From IMG/VR virus record IMGVR_UViG_3300036846_000555, positions 1 to 64,000 of that record: DNA of 64,000 bases; one strand, given 5' to 3'. This document shows, one piece after another, positions 28,570-36,954 of the stretch. Origin of the DNA: a virus. Position 1 is the stretch's first letter. Each line of letters starts with the position of its first letter. The translations under genes and the position numbers were made by a program. The notes below the pieces were generated by a model, which ran no database searches, was not told the DNA's origin, and was given only the letters and a program-made list of their open reading frames with translations.

Positions 28570-29996
28570 CCGAGCTGAACACCGCCGGTGCCGTCTATTT
28601 GGGCGCGGCCAGGGCGAGTGCGGTCTACGTCGGAGCGAACCAGGCATGGCCCCAGCTCCCGGCCAGGCTCCCGGGGCTGCTGTTCTGGCTCGACGCGTCG
28701 AAGCTGCCCGGCGCCATCGGCAGCGCCGTCAGCACGTGGCCGGACCTCAGCGGCAACAGACACGACTGCACGGCCATCGGGGCACCGCCGACGCTGCAGG
28801 CGTCGCCGAACGGCCTGCCGTGGGTCCAGTTCAACGGTGCTGGTCTGACAGCGGCGGGACTCGCTGCCGCGCTGTCGGATCGAGCGGAGCTTGGCTACGC
28901 GCTCATGCTGTGGCCGACCGCGTTCAACAACTCGATCGTGATCGAGGCGCCTTCGACGAACGTCTGGGATCTGATGGTCCTGTACGGCGGCGGCGGCGCG
29001 GTCTACGTCGGCACCAAGCAGCCGTCCTACCGGCTGCTGACGCCTCCCGCGCCCGGCGTCCTGGACGACTGGAACCTCGTGACGATCGACATGGCAACGG
29101 ACACGCGGCTGTGGCTCAACGCTGTGGAGGTGACGACCTACTCGGACGGCGGCGGTGGTGTTGCGCTGCCGACGATCTCGCTGGGCACCGACGCGGTGGT
29201 CGGCCAGTACTACAACGGGAACTTCCCGTGGCTGGGGCAGATGGCGGAGATCTGCGTCTACGACCATGCGCTGGCCGACACCGACCGCCAGGCGCTTGAG
29301 CGCTACCTGCACGCGAAGTGGCTGAAGAACCTGGCAGCGATACCGGGGCTGCTGTGGTGGCTCGACGCATCCCAGCTCGCGCTCTCCTCGGGCGCAGACG
29401 TTACGACATGGCCCGACCGGGGACCGAGCCACTACGACGCGACCGCGACCGAGACGCCACCGACGTTCGTCCCCGGCGCGGTGCGCTTCGCGGCGTCGTC
29501 TAACCGGATGCGAGTCGCGGGCCTGGGCACGGCAATGAGCGGACGGTCGGACTACAGCATCGTCTGCCGCTTCAACTCGGCCGATGTCAGCAACTGGCCG
29601 GTCTTCTTCACGTCGCCGTATGACGCGCTCTGGCAGTGGATGCTTGAGCTTGACGCGAGCACCTCCGGCATCTACGTCGGCTCGGGGAATGGGCGCTTCC
29701 GCCTGTTCAACGGCGTGCCGGTGCAGACGAACGCGTGGTCGGTTATGTCCGTCACCGTCACGAACGGCCTGCCGCGCCTGTGGTTGAACGGCGCCGAGGT
29801 CACGAGCTATCAGCTCGGACCCAACGGCGACTGTCTGCCATCCATCTCCGAGATCACTGCCGATGTGCTGCTGTGCGGGTACTACGCCGGTCCCAGCTAC
29901 TCGTTCACCGGCGACATCGCGCACCTCGCGCTGTACGACCACGCGCTGACCGACGCCGAGCGGCAGACCGCCGAGACGTACCTGAACATCGGCTAG
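28566..29996 (+). CDS. Tail fibre with two LamG-like domains, 476 aa
   Basis: ATGACC coupled start. The N-terminus has [23 protein letters not shown], a tail-protein adhesion pattern. Two tandem concanavalin/LamG-like domains follow ([14 protein letters not shown]...[11 protein letters not shown]...[22 protein letters not shown], and [14 protein letters not shown]...[18 protein letters not shown]). They are about 40% alike by eye, so tandem duplication. Probably receptor-binding. Confidence 0.72.
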   Translation: MTELNTAGAVYLGAARASAVYVGANQAWPQLPARLPGLLFWLDASKLPGAIGSAVSTWPDLSGNRHDCTAIGAPPTLQASPNGLPWVQFNGAGLTAAGLAAALSDRAELGYALMLWPTAFNNSIVIEAPSTNVWDLMVLYGGGGAVYVGTKQPSYRLLTPPAPGVLDDWNLVTIDMATDTRLWLNAVEVTTYSDGGGGVALPTISLGTDAVVGQYYNGNFPWLGQMAEICVYDHALADTDRQALERYLHAKWLKNLAAIPGLLWWLDASQLALSSGADVTTWPDRGPSHYDATATETPPTFVPGAVRFAASSNRMRVAGLGTAMSGRSDYSIVCRFNSADVSNWPVFFTSPYDALWQWMLELDASTSGIYVGSGNGRFRLFNGVPVQTNAWSVMSVTVTNGLPRLWLNGAEVTSYQLGPNGDCLPSISEITADVLLCGYYAGPSYSFTGDIAHLALYDHALTDAERQTAETYLNIG

Positions 29997-30000
29997 TCGA

Positions 30001-30065
30001 AGCGCACATCTTGTGCTACAATGTAGGTGCGGGCCGGAGAGCCCGCCCCCCCCGACCGAGGAGGC
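30001..30065 (+). promoter_or_regulatory. Complete expression cassette
   Basis: AGCGCACATCTTGTGC abuts TACAAT (30017-30022). AGGTGCGG follows, then the stem GCGGGC (30029-30034) and GCCCGC (30041-30046) with loop CGGAGA. CCGACCGAGGAGG precedes ATG 30071. The dyad's centre is altered (ATCTT). Confidence 0.8.
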
Positions 30066-30070
30066 ACAGG

Positions 30071-30217
30071 ATGGTGAAGGTGAAGATCACGTTCGCCAGC
30101 GGCGCGAGCCGGTCCGCCAAAGGCAAGACCGCTGAGGCGGCTGTCGCCAGGCTGAAGAAGTACGTGGGCTCGCTGGGCGCCATCACCGCGGTCGACGTGA
30201 AAGGAGCAGCAGCGTGA
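30071..30217 (+). CDS. Hypothetical protein, 48 aa
   Basis: ATG after the cassette ribosome site. [38 protein letters not shown]; basic alpha/beta. Below the usual gene-call length but well supported by the cassette and by coupling to the next GTG. Confidence 0.7.
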   Translation: MVKVKITFASGASRSAKGKTAEAAVARLKKYVGSLGAITAVDVKGAAA

Positions 30218-30756
30218 GCAAGATTCAAGCGGGCGACCGGGTGATCACGCGCGACAATGCGCTGGCCAAGGTCGTCTACACCTGGCGCGAGGAGGGCGTC
30301 GAGTTCGCCGCCATCGCGTACGAGGACCGGCGCAAGCTCGGCCTCGGAGCACTGAACCCGGAGGCTGGGCTGGACGAGCACCGGGTCAAGACGGGCAAGG
30401 TCGTCCGGTCGGGCGGCGACTACTACAACCCCGAGGACTGGGTGCCCGAGCAGGGGCTGCGGCGTGCTACGCCGCACAACCTGCGCCGCGCAGGGCTGGA
30501 CGCGACCGAGCCGACCGAGGCGCCGACCGAGGCGCCGAAGGAGACCTGCCAGTGGCTGATCCAGGTCGCCAGCGATAACCCCGAGCCGGACTTCCCCGAG
30601 GATCTCTGGCGGACGATCGAGTGCGGCGCGGAGCTGACCGTCAACGAGTACGGCTCCTGGCGCTGCGCCGCCGGTCACGAACACGTGACCTTTGACGATC
30701 CCGCCCGCGGCGCCTACGACGCCGAGCAGGCGTTCATCGAGCGGCAGGAGGGCTGA
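30214..30756 (+). CDS. Hypothetical protein with C-terminal zinc site, 180 aa
   Basis: GTGAGC coupled start. A beta part (KIQAGDRVITRDNALAKVVYTWREEGVEFAAIAYED) is followed by a Pro/Thr/Glu linker (EPTEAPTEAPKE). A C-terminal Cys/His group follows (CQWLI, IECGAELTVNEYGSWRCAAGHEH). The C-terminal part recurs in small phage proteins. A hairpin terminator follows. Confidence 0.65.
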   Translation: MSKIQAGDRVITRDNALAKVVYTWREEGVEFAAIAYEDRRKLGLGALNPEAGLDEHRVKTGKVVRSGGDYYNPEDWVPEQGLRRATPHNLRRAGLDATEPTEAPTEAPKETCQWLIQVASDNPEPDFPEDLWRTIECGAELTVNEYGSWRCAAGHEHVTFDDPARGAYDAEQAFIERQEG

Positions 30757-30760
30757 GGAG

Positions 30761-30782
30761 GTGGCCGCCCCCGAGCGGCCAC
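30761..30782. terminator. Terminator hairpin between convergent genes
   Basis: GTGGCCGC and GCGGCCAC form a perfect 8-bp stem with loop CCCCGA. It sits between the genes ending at 30756 (+) and 30801 (-). Confidence 0.65.
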
Positions 30783-30800
30783 AAAGCCCCCCGGCGGTGC

Positions 30801-31502
30801 TTAGAACGTCGTCGCGGTCCCGAAGACGATGCACGCGTTCGACAGCCCGTTGGGGCCGTCGGCGAGATCGACTGCGGCGATCGAGATCGACGTGTCCTTG
30901 CCAGCGTTGCTGACGTAGTGAACCTCGACGTCGGCGCGGCTCGATGCCGAGCTGAGCGGCGAGAGCAGCACGCGCGCCGTGGTGTTGGCGGTCCCGAACC
31001 GGGGCACGATGGCGAAGTTGGTGCCATCACGCTCGGTCAGGATGCCCGGCGCCACGTTGGTGGCCACGGCGGTCAGGGTCAGACGGCCGAATGCGTCGCA
31101 GGCCGCGTTGAGCTTGACGCCGTCCAGGTCGGAGACGTCCGTGTTGGGCGTGTTCGTGTCGCCCTTGAACGTGAACTCCGTGGCGTTGTTGCCGCCACCG
31201 GGCCCGGGAGGACCGGCGACGCCCTGCGGACCCATCGGGCCGGTGTCGCCCTTCGGACCGGCAGGACCGGCCGGACCGAGCGGACCAGCGGGACCAGCAG
31301 GGCCGGGCAGGCCCATCTGACCCATCGGACCGGCAGGACCGGCAGGACCAGCGGGACCACGCGGGCCCCTCGGGCCGCGCGGGCCCACGTGCGAACCGGC
31401 GGCCGTTGCCGGATGCGCGGACGCCACGGCCGCGCCAAACACCATGCACGCTGCCGCGACCACGAGGGACGCGACCAGCAGTGCTCTTACGGAAACCTTC
31501 AT
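30801..31502 (-). CDS. Secreted collagen-like protein, 233 aa
   Basis: ATG 31502 with a GGAG ribosome site. Signal peptide residues 1-29 ([22 protein letters not shown]). Collagen repeats follow (about 39-105: [13 protein letters not shown]... [13 protein letters not shown]), then a C-terminal beta-rich domain of about 125 residues ([17 protein letters not shown]..., [15 protein letters not shown]). It is exported, with the C-terminal domain likely a sandwich fold. Related in plan to the proteins at 8858 and 26040. Confidence 0.75.
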   Translation of the reverse strand: MKVSVRALLVASLVVAAACMVFGAAVASAHPATAAGSHVGPRGPRGPRGPAGPAGPAGPMGQMGLPGPAGPAGPLGPAGPAGPKGDTGPMGPQGVAGPPGPGGGNNATEFTFKGDTNTPNTDVSDLDGVKLNAACDAFGRLTLTAVATNVAPGILTERDGTNFAIVPRFGTANTTARVLLSPLSSASSRADVEVHYVSNAGKDTSISIAAVDLADGPNGLSNACIVFGTATTF

Positions 31503-31720
31503 GCGCTGTGTTCTCCTTGAGAAGTGATACGGCAGGATGACTTGCTGCCCTACGCACGGATTCCTCGTCTAAGCCCCACCCCCTCGTTGTCGCCCTAGCC
31601 CCGTAACAGGATCGGCTGGTGGGAGTTGCGCTGCTCCGATCCGTTACCGCGCATATCGTCTCATGCGCAGCAGAATCCATCTGAGGGACAGCGCACAGGC
31701 CGCCGTAGTATCGGCTCACC
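31503..31720. other. Divergent intergenic region before head genes
   Basis: 218 bp between the collagen-like gene (-) and the capsid gene block (+). It holds a 12-bp inverted repeat with one bulge (31603-31615 with 31636-31647, GTAACAGGATCGG/CCGATCCGTTAC) and a GCGCAT/ATGCGC dyad (31649-31668). TAGTAT (31706-31711) lies 9 bp before the ATG at 31721, a possible leaderless start. None of the operator cassettes occurs from here on. Confidence 0.5.
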
Positions 31721-33226
31721 ATGGGCGCCACCACGGTCACGGACCCTTCCACGGAGACGCTTGAGCTGCGGGAGGCGATGTACGCGCTCCCGCGCAGCGC
31801 CGTCGAGTTCCCCACCGAGCTGCAGGAAGAGCGCGTCCAGCGGCTCGTCGGCCACGGTCTGAGCCTGGAGGAAGCCACCGCCCGCGAGGAGCAGGAGCGC
31901 TCCAAGCTGCTGCCGCTGCACATCCTGCGCCCGTGCGTCGGCAAGGGCAAGGGCCGCCACATCTACGAGGCCAAGATGCTGGAGGAGAACGCCCACAAGT
32001 TCGCGGGCTGGCGCCAGTACATCGACCACCTCTCCCCCGAGGCGCGCCGCGCGGCAAAGGGTCTGCCGCGCTCGATCCGCGACCTGGGCGGCCGGATCGT
32101 GGAGAGCTACTGGGACGGCAGCGTGCCACCCAGCCCCGACAAGGGGTTCGGCCAGGGCGCCGTCGTCGGCTGGTCGCTCCCGACACCGTTCATTCGCGAG
32201 CTGGCCGAGAACGACCCAGAGCTGGTCGAAGCTTCGATCTCCGCGAATGCCACCGGCGTGCAGCCGACGATGCGTGACGGCCGCCGGGCGTGGCTGGTCG
32301 AAGGCATCGAGGACCGCGGAAGCGTTGACTGGGTGACGGAGGCGGGCGCTGGCGGCCGCGTCGTCGCGTTGATGGAAGCTGCCTACGAGGAGGACGGGAT
32401 GGGACTGCTTGAGTCCATGACCGACGAGGAGTTCATCACCTACGTCGAAGAGGTGCGCCCCCACCTGCTCACCGAGCAGTCCGACGGCGACGCCGAGGAT
32501 GCGGAGGACGGCGGCGACGACGAGCTTGAGGAGATGATCGCGCGGATGATGAAGCGCAACCCCAAGCTGAACCGCAGCCAGGCCGAGGCGCTCGCCAAGA
32601 AGGCGCTCGCTCAGTCAAGTTCATCAGTGGCGGAAGCCGAGACCACAAAGGAGACAGACATGGGTGCGATCACCCCAGAGGCGCTCCAGGAGGCTCTCCA
32701 GAGTGAGGACTCTCGCAGCGCCCTGGAGGCCGTCATCGAGCCGATGGTCGAGCAGCGCGTCAAGGCGCTGGTCGAGTCGGCGGTGGCGAGCGAGCGCGAG
32801 CTGATCCGCGCGGAGGCGCATGCTGACGCGGACCGGCAGCTTGAGCTGCGCGACATGCGCGACGTGGCTCACCGGCAGATCAGCGAGGCGAAGCTTCCCG
32901 GAGCGTTCTCGGACCGCGCGAAGGCGCTGTTTGAGATCACCGACAACGGCCCGACGTCGACGCTGGACGTCGTCGACGACGTCGACGAGGGGGGCGCGGT
33001 CACCAAGAAGGCGGCCGACAAGCTCCAGGAGGCGGTGGATGCCGCCATCCAGGATCAGCGCGAGCTGCTCGCCGCGGCGAACCCGACGACCGTCCGCGGT
33101 CAGGGTCCGGGCGCTCCCGCCAAGCGCGGCGAGGGCGACGAGGAGCCGAAGAAGGGCGAGGGAACGCTCTACGGCGCTCTGCTTCAGGAATCGGGAGTCG
33201 ATCCCGCGACAGCGTGGAACGACTGA
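31721..33226 (+). CDS. Capsid maturation protease with scaffold domain, 501 aa
   Basis: N-terminal region with HILRPCVGKGKGRHIYEAKMLEENAHKFAGW, ARLAEN-type SISANATGVQPTM and GIEDRGSVDWVTEAGAGG. These are patterns seen in phage prohead proteases that clear scaffold. The C-terminal half (from about residue 310) is a charged helical scaffold (EALQEALQSEDSRSALEAVIEPMVEQRVKALVESAVAS...). The start is ATG 31721. Downstream order (decoration, major capsid) supports the assignment. Catalytic residues could not be assigned confidently. Confidence 0.75.
   Translation: MGATTVTDPSTETLELREAMYALPRSAVEFPTELQEERVQRLVGHGLSLEEATAREEQERSKLLPLHILRPCVGKGKGRHIYEAKMLEENAHKFAGWRQYIDHLSPEARRAAKGLPRSIRDLGGRIVESYWDGSVPPSPDKGFGQGAVVGWSLPTPFIRELAENDPELVEASISANATGVQPTMRDGRRAWLVEGIEDRGSVDWVTEAGAGGRVVALMEAAYEEDGMGLLESMTDEEFITYVEEVRPHLLTEQSDGDAEDAEDGGDDELEEMIARMMKRNPKLNRSQAEALAKKALAQSSSSVAEAETTKETDMGAITPEALQEALQSEDSRSALEAVIEPMVEQRVKALVESAVASERELIRAEAHADADRQLELRDMRDVAHRQISEAKLPGAFSDRAKALFEITDNGPTSTLDVVDDVDEGGAVTKKAADKLQEAVDAAIQDQRELLAAANPTTVRGQGPGAPAKRGEGDEEPKKGEGTLYGALLQESGVDPATAWND
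32660..33226 (+). CDS. Internal in-frame scaffold protein, 188 aa
   Basis: An in-frame ATG at 32660 (MGAITPEALQEALQSE) follows AAAGGAGACAGAC, a ribosome site with ideal spacing, inside the protease gene. This is the layout of lambda C/Nu3, where the scaffold is made separately in excess. The product would be helical and very acidic. Confidence 0.65.
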   Translation: MGAITPEALQEALQSEDSRSALEAVIEPMVEQRVKALVESAVASERELIRAEAHADADRQLELRDMRDVAHRQISEAKLPGAFSDRAKALFEITDNGPTSTLDVVDDVDEGGAVTKKAADKLQEAVDAAIQDQRELLAAANPTTVRGQGPGAPAKRGEGDEEPKKGEGTLYGALLQESGVDPATAWND

Positions 33227-33255
33227 GGCCATCGGTAGGCAGAAAGGAGTGACTC

Positions 33256-33639
33256 ATGCCGTATAACCGTCCAGGCCCCGGCGTCTACGTCGTCAACGGT
33301 GGGACAGCGATCAACCATGGCGCGCCGGTGCAGCAGAACGGCTTCGTCGGCGTCGCGGTCAAGCAGCAGTTGGTGCCGTGGGATCAGGGACTCTCCGTCC
33401 AGGCGGTGATCCAGCCGAGCGAGCCGTACTTCATCATCACCAAGGGCGTCGTCCAGGTGCCGAACGCGGGGATCACCGCGAACGTCAAGGGCGACCCGAT
33501 CTACATCGGTGCGGGCAACGTGCTCACGGCCACGACCGGCAGCCCGAAGTTCGGGCGGGTCGTGGAGGTCGCGGGCTCGCGCGGTGTGCCGCCGAACAAG
33601 GTCCGGATCGACCTGGACTCCAAGGACAGCTTCGTCTAG
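33256..33639 (+). CDS. Head decoration or DUF2190-like protein, 127 aa
   Basis: Beta-rich (GVYVVNGGTAINHGAPVQQNGFVGVAV, then YFIITKGVVQVPNAGITANVKGDPIYIGAGNVLT). This resembles the small decoration or capsid-stabilising proteins placed before the major capsid gene. AAAGGAG precedes the ATG. A hairpin after it may limit readthrough. Confidence 0.7.
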   Translation: MPYNRPGPGVYVVNGGTAINHGAPVQQNGFVGVAVKQQLVPWDQGLSVQAVIQPSEPYFIITKGVVQVPNAGITANVKGDPIYIGAGNVLTATTGSPKFGRVVEVAGSRGVPPNKVRIDLDSKDSFV

Positions 33640-33641
33640 TT

Positions 33642-33669
33642 CTCAGCCGGGTTCCCCACCCCGGCTGAG
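33642..33669 (+). terminator. Hairpin between decoration and capsid genes
   Basis: CTCAGCCGGG and CCCGGCTGAG form a perfect 10-bp stem with an 8-nt loop. There is no T-tract. Such partial terminators can tune stoichiometry before a major capsid gene. Confidence 0.55.
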
Positions 33670-33750
33670 TCGGCCCCTCGGGGCATCATCATGGGCGCGT
33701 TGCGCCTCCCGGGGAGAAGCAGGCAGAACACATCACGAGGAGCAACGCAC

Positions 33751-34806
33751 ATGAACGGCAATCCATATGGGGTCTTCGGACGGCCGATCCGGCTGCTTGA
33801 GGCCTACCGCGAGTGGCGCGACGAGCGGATGCTGGAGGAGGCCGACTCCAAGGCCGACTTCCCATCCTTCCTGTACGGCCCGGTCCGTCAGTCGATGTGG
33901 ACCGGCTACAGCCGCGCCCAGGCGCAGTACCAGCGCTACACCCGCCAGGAGAACGCACCCGACTTCCGTGACCGGCGGCTGCGCGGCCTGAACGGGCTGC
34001 AGGGAATCGGCTACGTGGGCGACCACGGGCACTACCCGGGCATGGCGCGGACGGAGCGTCCGCCCGCCCGGCTGGCGGTCGACACCTACGGCGGCGTCTA
34101 CCAGATCACCCGCCAGGCGATCATCAACGACGACAGCAACGAGCTGCTGAACCGCAACCCGGCCGACATGGGCTACGCGGCCGGGGTGTTCATCCTGCAG
34201 ACCGTGATCGCGATGATCCAGAACCCCGGCAACGCGCCGGACGGCAACCCGTTCTACAGCGTCGCTCGCGGCAACCAGGTGGTCACGCCGCTGTCCGAGG
34301 ACGCGCTCGCGGACGCGATCGGGTTCATGGAGGCCCAGGTCGACGACGACGGCCGCCAGATCGTCGTCACGCCGCAGGTGCTGGTGGTCCGCAACGCCCG
34401 GATGCAGATGATTGCGCAGCGGATCCTGAACTCGACGCAGACCGGCACGCAGATCCAGTACACCGGCGCAGCCGGTGCCGGGTCCAACGTGTTCGACAAG
34501 GGCACGATCAACCCGCTGGCCGGGATCCTGCCCGCCGACGGCGTGATTCGCGACCCGTGGTTCAGCGATTCCAACGACTGGTACCTGTTCGCCGACCCCG
34601 GCGACGTCCCGTCGTTCGCCGTGGGCTTCCTCAACGGGCAGTCGGAGCCGCAGGTGATGCTCAAGGACCCGATGGTCCGGATGGCGCTCGGAGCGGGTAC
34701 CGACCCGTACCAGTTCGAACTCGACTCGGTCGACTTCAAGGTGAGGTCGGACTTCGGCGTGGCGCCTGTCGATCCCAAGGGCGCGTTCCGCTCAATCGTC
34801 CCGTAA
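33751..34806 (+). CDS. Major capsid protein, Mu gpT-like, 351 aa
   Basis: ATG 33751 follows GAGGAGCAACGCAC; the longer frame from 33691 has no ribosome site. Core patterns match the gpT-like HK97-fold capsid family: GVYQITRQAIINDDSNELLNRNPADMGYAAG, FMEAQVDDDGRQIVVTPQVLVVRNA, then SNDWYLFADPGDVPSFAVGFL and VDFKVRSDFGVAPVDPKG. The family builds the icosahedral head of contractile-tailed phages. Its position after the protease and decoration genes agrees. Confidence 0.85.
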   Translation: MNGNPYGVFGRPIRLLEAYREWRDERMLEEADSKADFPSFLYGPVRQSMWTGYSRAQAQYQRYTRQENAPDFRDRRLRGLNGLQGIGYVGDHGHYPGMARTERPPARLAVDTYGGVYQITRQAIINDDSNELLNRNPADMGYAAGVFILQTVIAMIQNPGNAPDGNPFYSVARGNQVVTPLSEDALADAIGFMEAQVDDDGRQIVVTPQVLVVRNARMQMIAQRILNSTQTGTQIQYTGAAGAGSNVFDKGTINPLAGILPADGVIRDPWFSDSNDWYLFADPGDVPSFAVGFLNGQSEPQVMLKDPMVRMALGAGTDPYQFELDSVDFKVRSDFGVAPVDPKGAFRSIVP

Positions 34807-34849
34807 CGCGGGTAGCCTCAGCACATCGAACCAAGGAGCAGACACAGCC

Positions 34850-35416
34850 ATGAGCCCGAGAGGTAACGATGCGGAGGCGGCGGGCACCGAGCTGCAGGCC
34901 CGGACCGGCGAGCCTCCCAACGCGGAGACGATGATCGCGGAGAACCAGGCGCGCTGGCCCGAGGGGCTGCGCGCCGCAAACAACCGCCCGATCGACCAGG
35001 ACGCGACCGACGAGCTGGAAGCGGATGAGGTCGAGGGCATGCTCGACGTGGAGGGTGACGTTCGCGTTCTCGGCCACGCGGTGCGCGGCCCGTTCGTCGT
35101 CGTCGTCTACGAGGACGAGAACGGCAACGTCCACAAGGAGGCGGTGCAGCGCAAGGGCCACGAGAAGCAGGCCAAGCGCATGGCAGGCCCGGAGCCGGAC
35201 GATCCCGAGAAGGCCGACCAGGAGTACCAGGACAAGGCCACGAAGCGCGCCAAGAAGGCGTGGGAGGCGCAGCAGAAGGCCGAGAAGGAGGCCGACGAGG
35301 ACGACGACGGCGAGTCCACTGAGCCTGCCGCGCCCGCTGAGCCTGCCGCGCCCGCTGAGCCCGCAGCGCCGCAGACGACGCCTGCCGCTGCTGGCCGCGG
35401 CCGCCGCCAGCAGTAG
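34850..35416 (+). CDS. Acidic/basic low-complexity protein after capsid, 188 aa
   Basis: ATG follows AAGGAGCAGACACAGCC. A TAGCCT box (34813-34818) upstream may be an internal promoter. A folded part (VEGDVRVLGHAVRGPFVVVVYEDENGNVHKEAV) is followed by a charged helix (KAKRAKKAWEAQQKAEKEADEDDD) and three PAAPAE repeats. Head-associated by position only. Confidence 0.6.
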   Translation: MSPRGNDAEAAGTELQARTGEPPNAETMIAENQARWPEGLRAANNRPIDQDATDELEADEVEGMLDVEGDVRVLGHAVRGPFVVVVYEDENGNVHKEAVQRKGHEKQAKRMAGPEPDDPEKADQEYQDKATKRAKKAWEAQQKAEKEADEDDDGESTEPAAPAEPAAPAEPAAPQTTPAAAGRGRRQQ

Positions 35417-35428
35417 GAGGAGGCGACG

Positions 35429-36016
35429 GTGAGCGTCACAACCTCATCGGGGCTGCCGCCCACCGTCGCCGACCTGGAGAGCTGGAGCCGGATCGACTTC
35501 TCGTCGCTCGACGCGCCGTTCACCGACAGCGACCTGGGCGTGCAGATCGTGCGCGCGACGGCGTACCTGACCGCGGTCACCGGCCGGGCGATGGACGACA
35601 CGATGCCGCCGCCGCTCGTCCCGATCGCGCAGGACGCCTACCAGCTCCAGGTCGAGCAGGAGGTGTTCAAGAGCCAGCCCGACTACGTCGAGACGTCCGC
35701 GGACGATCTCATCCAGAGCTTCTCGGCGGGCAACTACTCCGAGACCCGGAAGGAGCCTGGGCGCGCGACGCGCCGGTCGGTCATGCCGCTCGGGCTGCCG
35801 GACATCAACCCGGACCCGCGGCTGAACACCGACATCTGGCTGCTCTGCACGCCTGAGATGCAGGACTACTGGCGCTTCATCCTGCAGGGCGCGGGCGCCC
35901 CGACGTTTGAGGTCACCGAGGCCGACTGGGGCAACTACGACGGGCTGTACCCGTACAGCTACGGCGTGGGTGCGTTCCGCGGGCCGGTGCTCGATCCGGG
36001 CGTCTGGGGTGCGTAG
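35429..36016 (+). CDS. Head-tail connector (gp6-like), 195 aa
   Basis: GTG 35429 after AGGAGGAGGCGAC. PPTVADLESWSRIDFSSLDAPFTDSDLGVQIVRATAYLTAVTGRAM is typical of the HK97 gp6-like connector family: an N-terminal helical bundle that docks under the portal. It is followed by neck genes in the usual order. Confidence 0.75.
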   Translation: MSVTTSSGLPPTVADLESWSRIDFSSLDAPFTDSDLGVQIVRATAYLTAVTGRAMDDTMPPPLVPIAQDAYQLQVEQEVFKSQPDYVETSADDLIQSFSAGNYSETRKEPGRATRRSVMPLGLPDINPDPRLNTDIWLLCTPEMQDYWRFILQGAGAPTFEVTEADWGNYDGLYPYSYGVGAFRGPVLDPGVWGA

Positions 36017-36414
36017 TGTCGCTGCAGACCGCGCTGGTTGACCGAGCCCGTCAGGTCAGCGAGACGCCGACCGGCGAGAAGGTCGAGGGCTCGACGATCT
36101 TCCAGACGTCCAACGGCCCGTGGTTCAAGGTGCGGCTCACCATGTCGCCCGCGCCGGAGGCCGATGATCCGCAGGCCGGGCGTCGACGCGTCCCGCATCC
36201 CGGGACGATCCTGTGCGGCGTCAAGGACGCCGACGGCGGCGCGGTGACGATCAGCTCCGCGGACCGGCTGTGGGTCAACTCCAAGGAGTTGGGCGACGCG
36301 CTGTACGAGATCACCTCCGACGGTGAGCCGATCCGCAAGAGGCGCAAGCTGATCGGCTGGATGGCGAACATCACGCGCCTGGAGGAGCATCCCTTCACCC
36401 CGGCGGAGCTGTGA
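36016..36414 (+). CDS. Head closure/neck protein, 132 aa
   Basis: GTG 36016 overlaps the connector stop. VDRARQVSETPTGEKVEGSTIFQTSNGPWFKVRLT, then beta-rich GTILCGVKDADGG, LWVNSKELGDALYEIT, GEPIRKRRKLIGWMANI. Matches the small beta-barrel stopper position in the neck operon. Family assignment is by position and style. Confidence 0.6.
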   Translation: MSLQTALVDRARQVSETPTGEKVEGSTIFQTSNGPWFKVRLTMSPAPEADDPQAGRRRVPHPGTILCGVKDADGGAVTISSADRLWVNSKELGDALYEITSDGEPIRKRRKLIGWMANITRLEEHPFTPAEL

Positions 36415-36417
36415 GCC

Positions 36418-36954
36418 GTGGCGTGGGCGATTGAAGGCAAGTACTACGGGCCGAGTCTCTCCAACGCGTTCGCGCCCGAACCGGCGCGCGCGGCGGCCAA
36501 GAAGATGGCGCGCACCGGCACCGACCGCCTGCACGACCTGATCGTCGAGTTCACGCCGGTCAGGACCGGGAACCTGCGGTCGAGCTGGTACACGACCGGC
36601 ACGATCTCGGCCGAGCTGGCGGGCCGCGAGGGACACTACGTCGGACGGGTCAAGACCGATGTTGACTACGCGCCGGACGTGAACTACGGGACGGGGCTGT
36701 GGGGCCCGGAGCACCGCAAGTACCTGATCGAGCCGCACGCCCCCAACAAGTTCCTGTCGTGGATCGACCCGGCCACCGGCAGGCGCGTGTTCGCGCGGCG
36801 GGTGTGGCATCCGGGCAGTGAGGGCGCGCACATGATCGAGAAGGCGGCGGCGGTGCTGGAGGGAATGAGCGACCCGGCGCTGGAGGAGGATCTCCGGGAC
36901 TTCAAGCGGGCGATGGAGGACCAGATGATCGAGGCTCAGGCCGGGGCGAAGTGA
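36418..36954 (+). CDS. HK97 gp10-like neck protein, 178 aa
   Basis: GTG 36418. The pattern TPVRTGNLRSSWYTT, VDYAPDVNYGTGLWGPEHRKYLIEP, HPGSEGAHMIEKA is that of the HK97 gp10 / Mu gpG-like tail-completion family, found between connector and tail terminator. Confidence 0.75.
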   Translation: MAWAIEGKYYGPSLSNAFAPEPARAAAKKMARTGTDRLHDLIVEFTPVRTGNLRSSWYTTGTISAELAGREGHYVGRVKTDVDYAPDVNYGTGLWGPEHRKYLIEPHAPNKFLSWIDPATGRRVFARRVWHPGSEGAHMIEKAAAVLEGMSDPALEEDLRDFKRAMEDQMIEAQAGAK

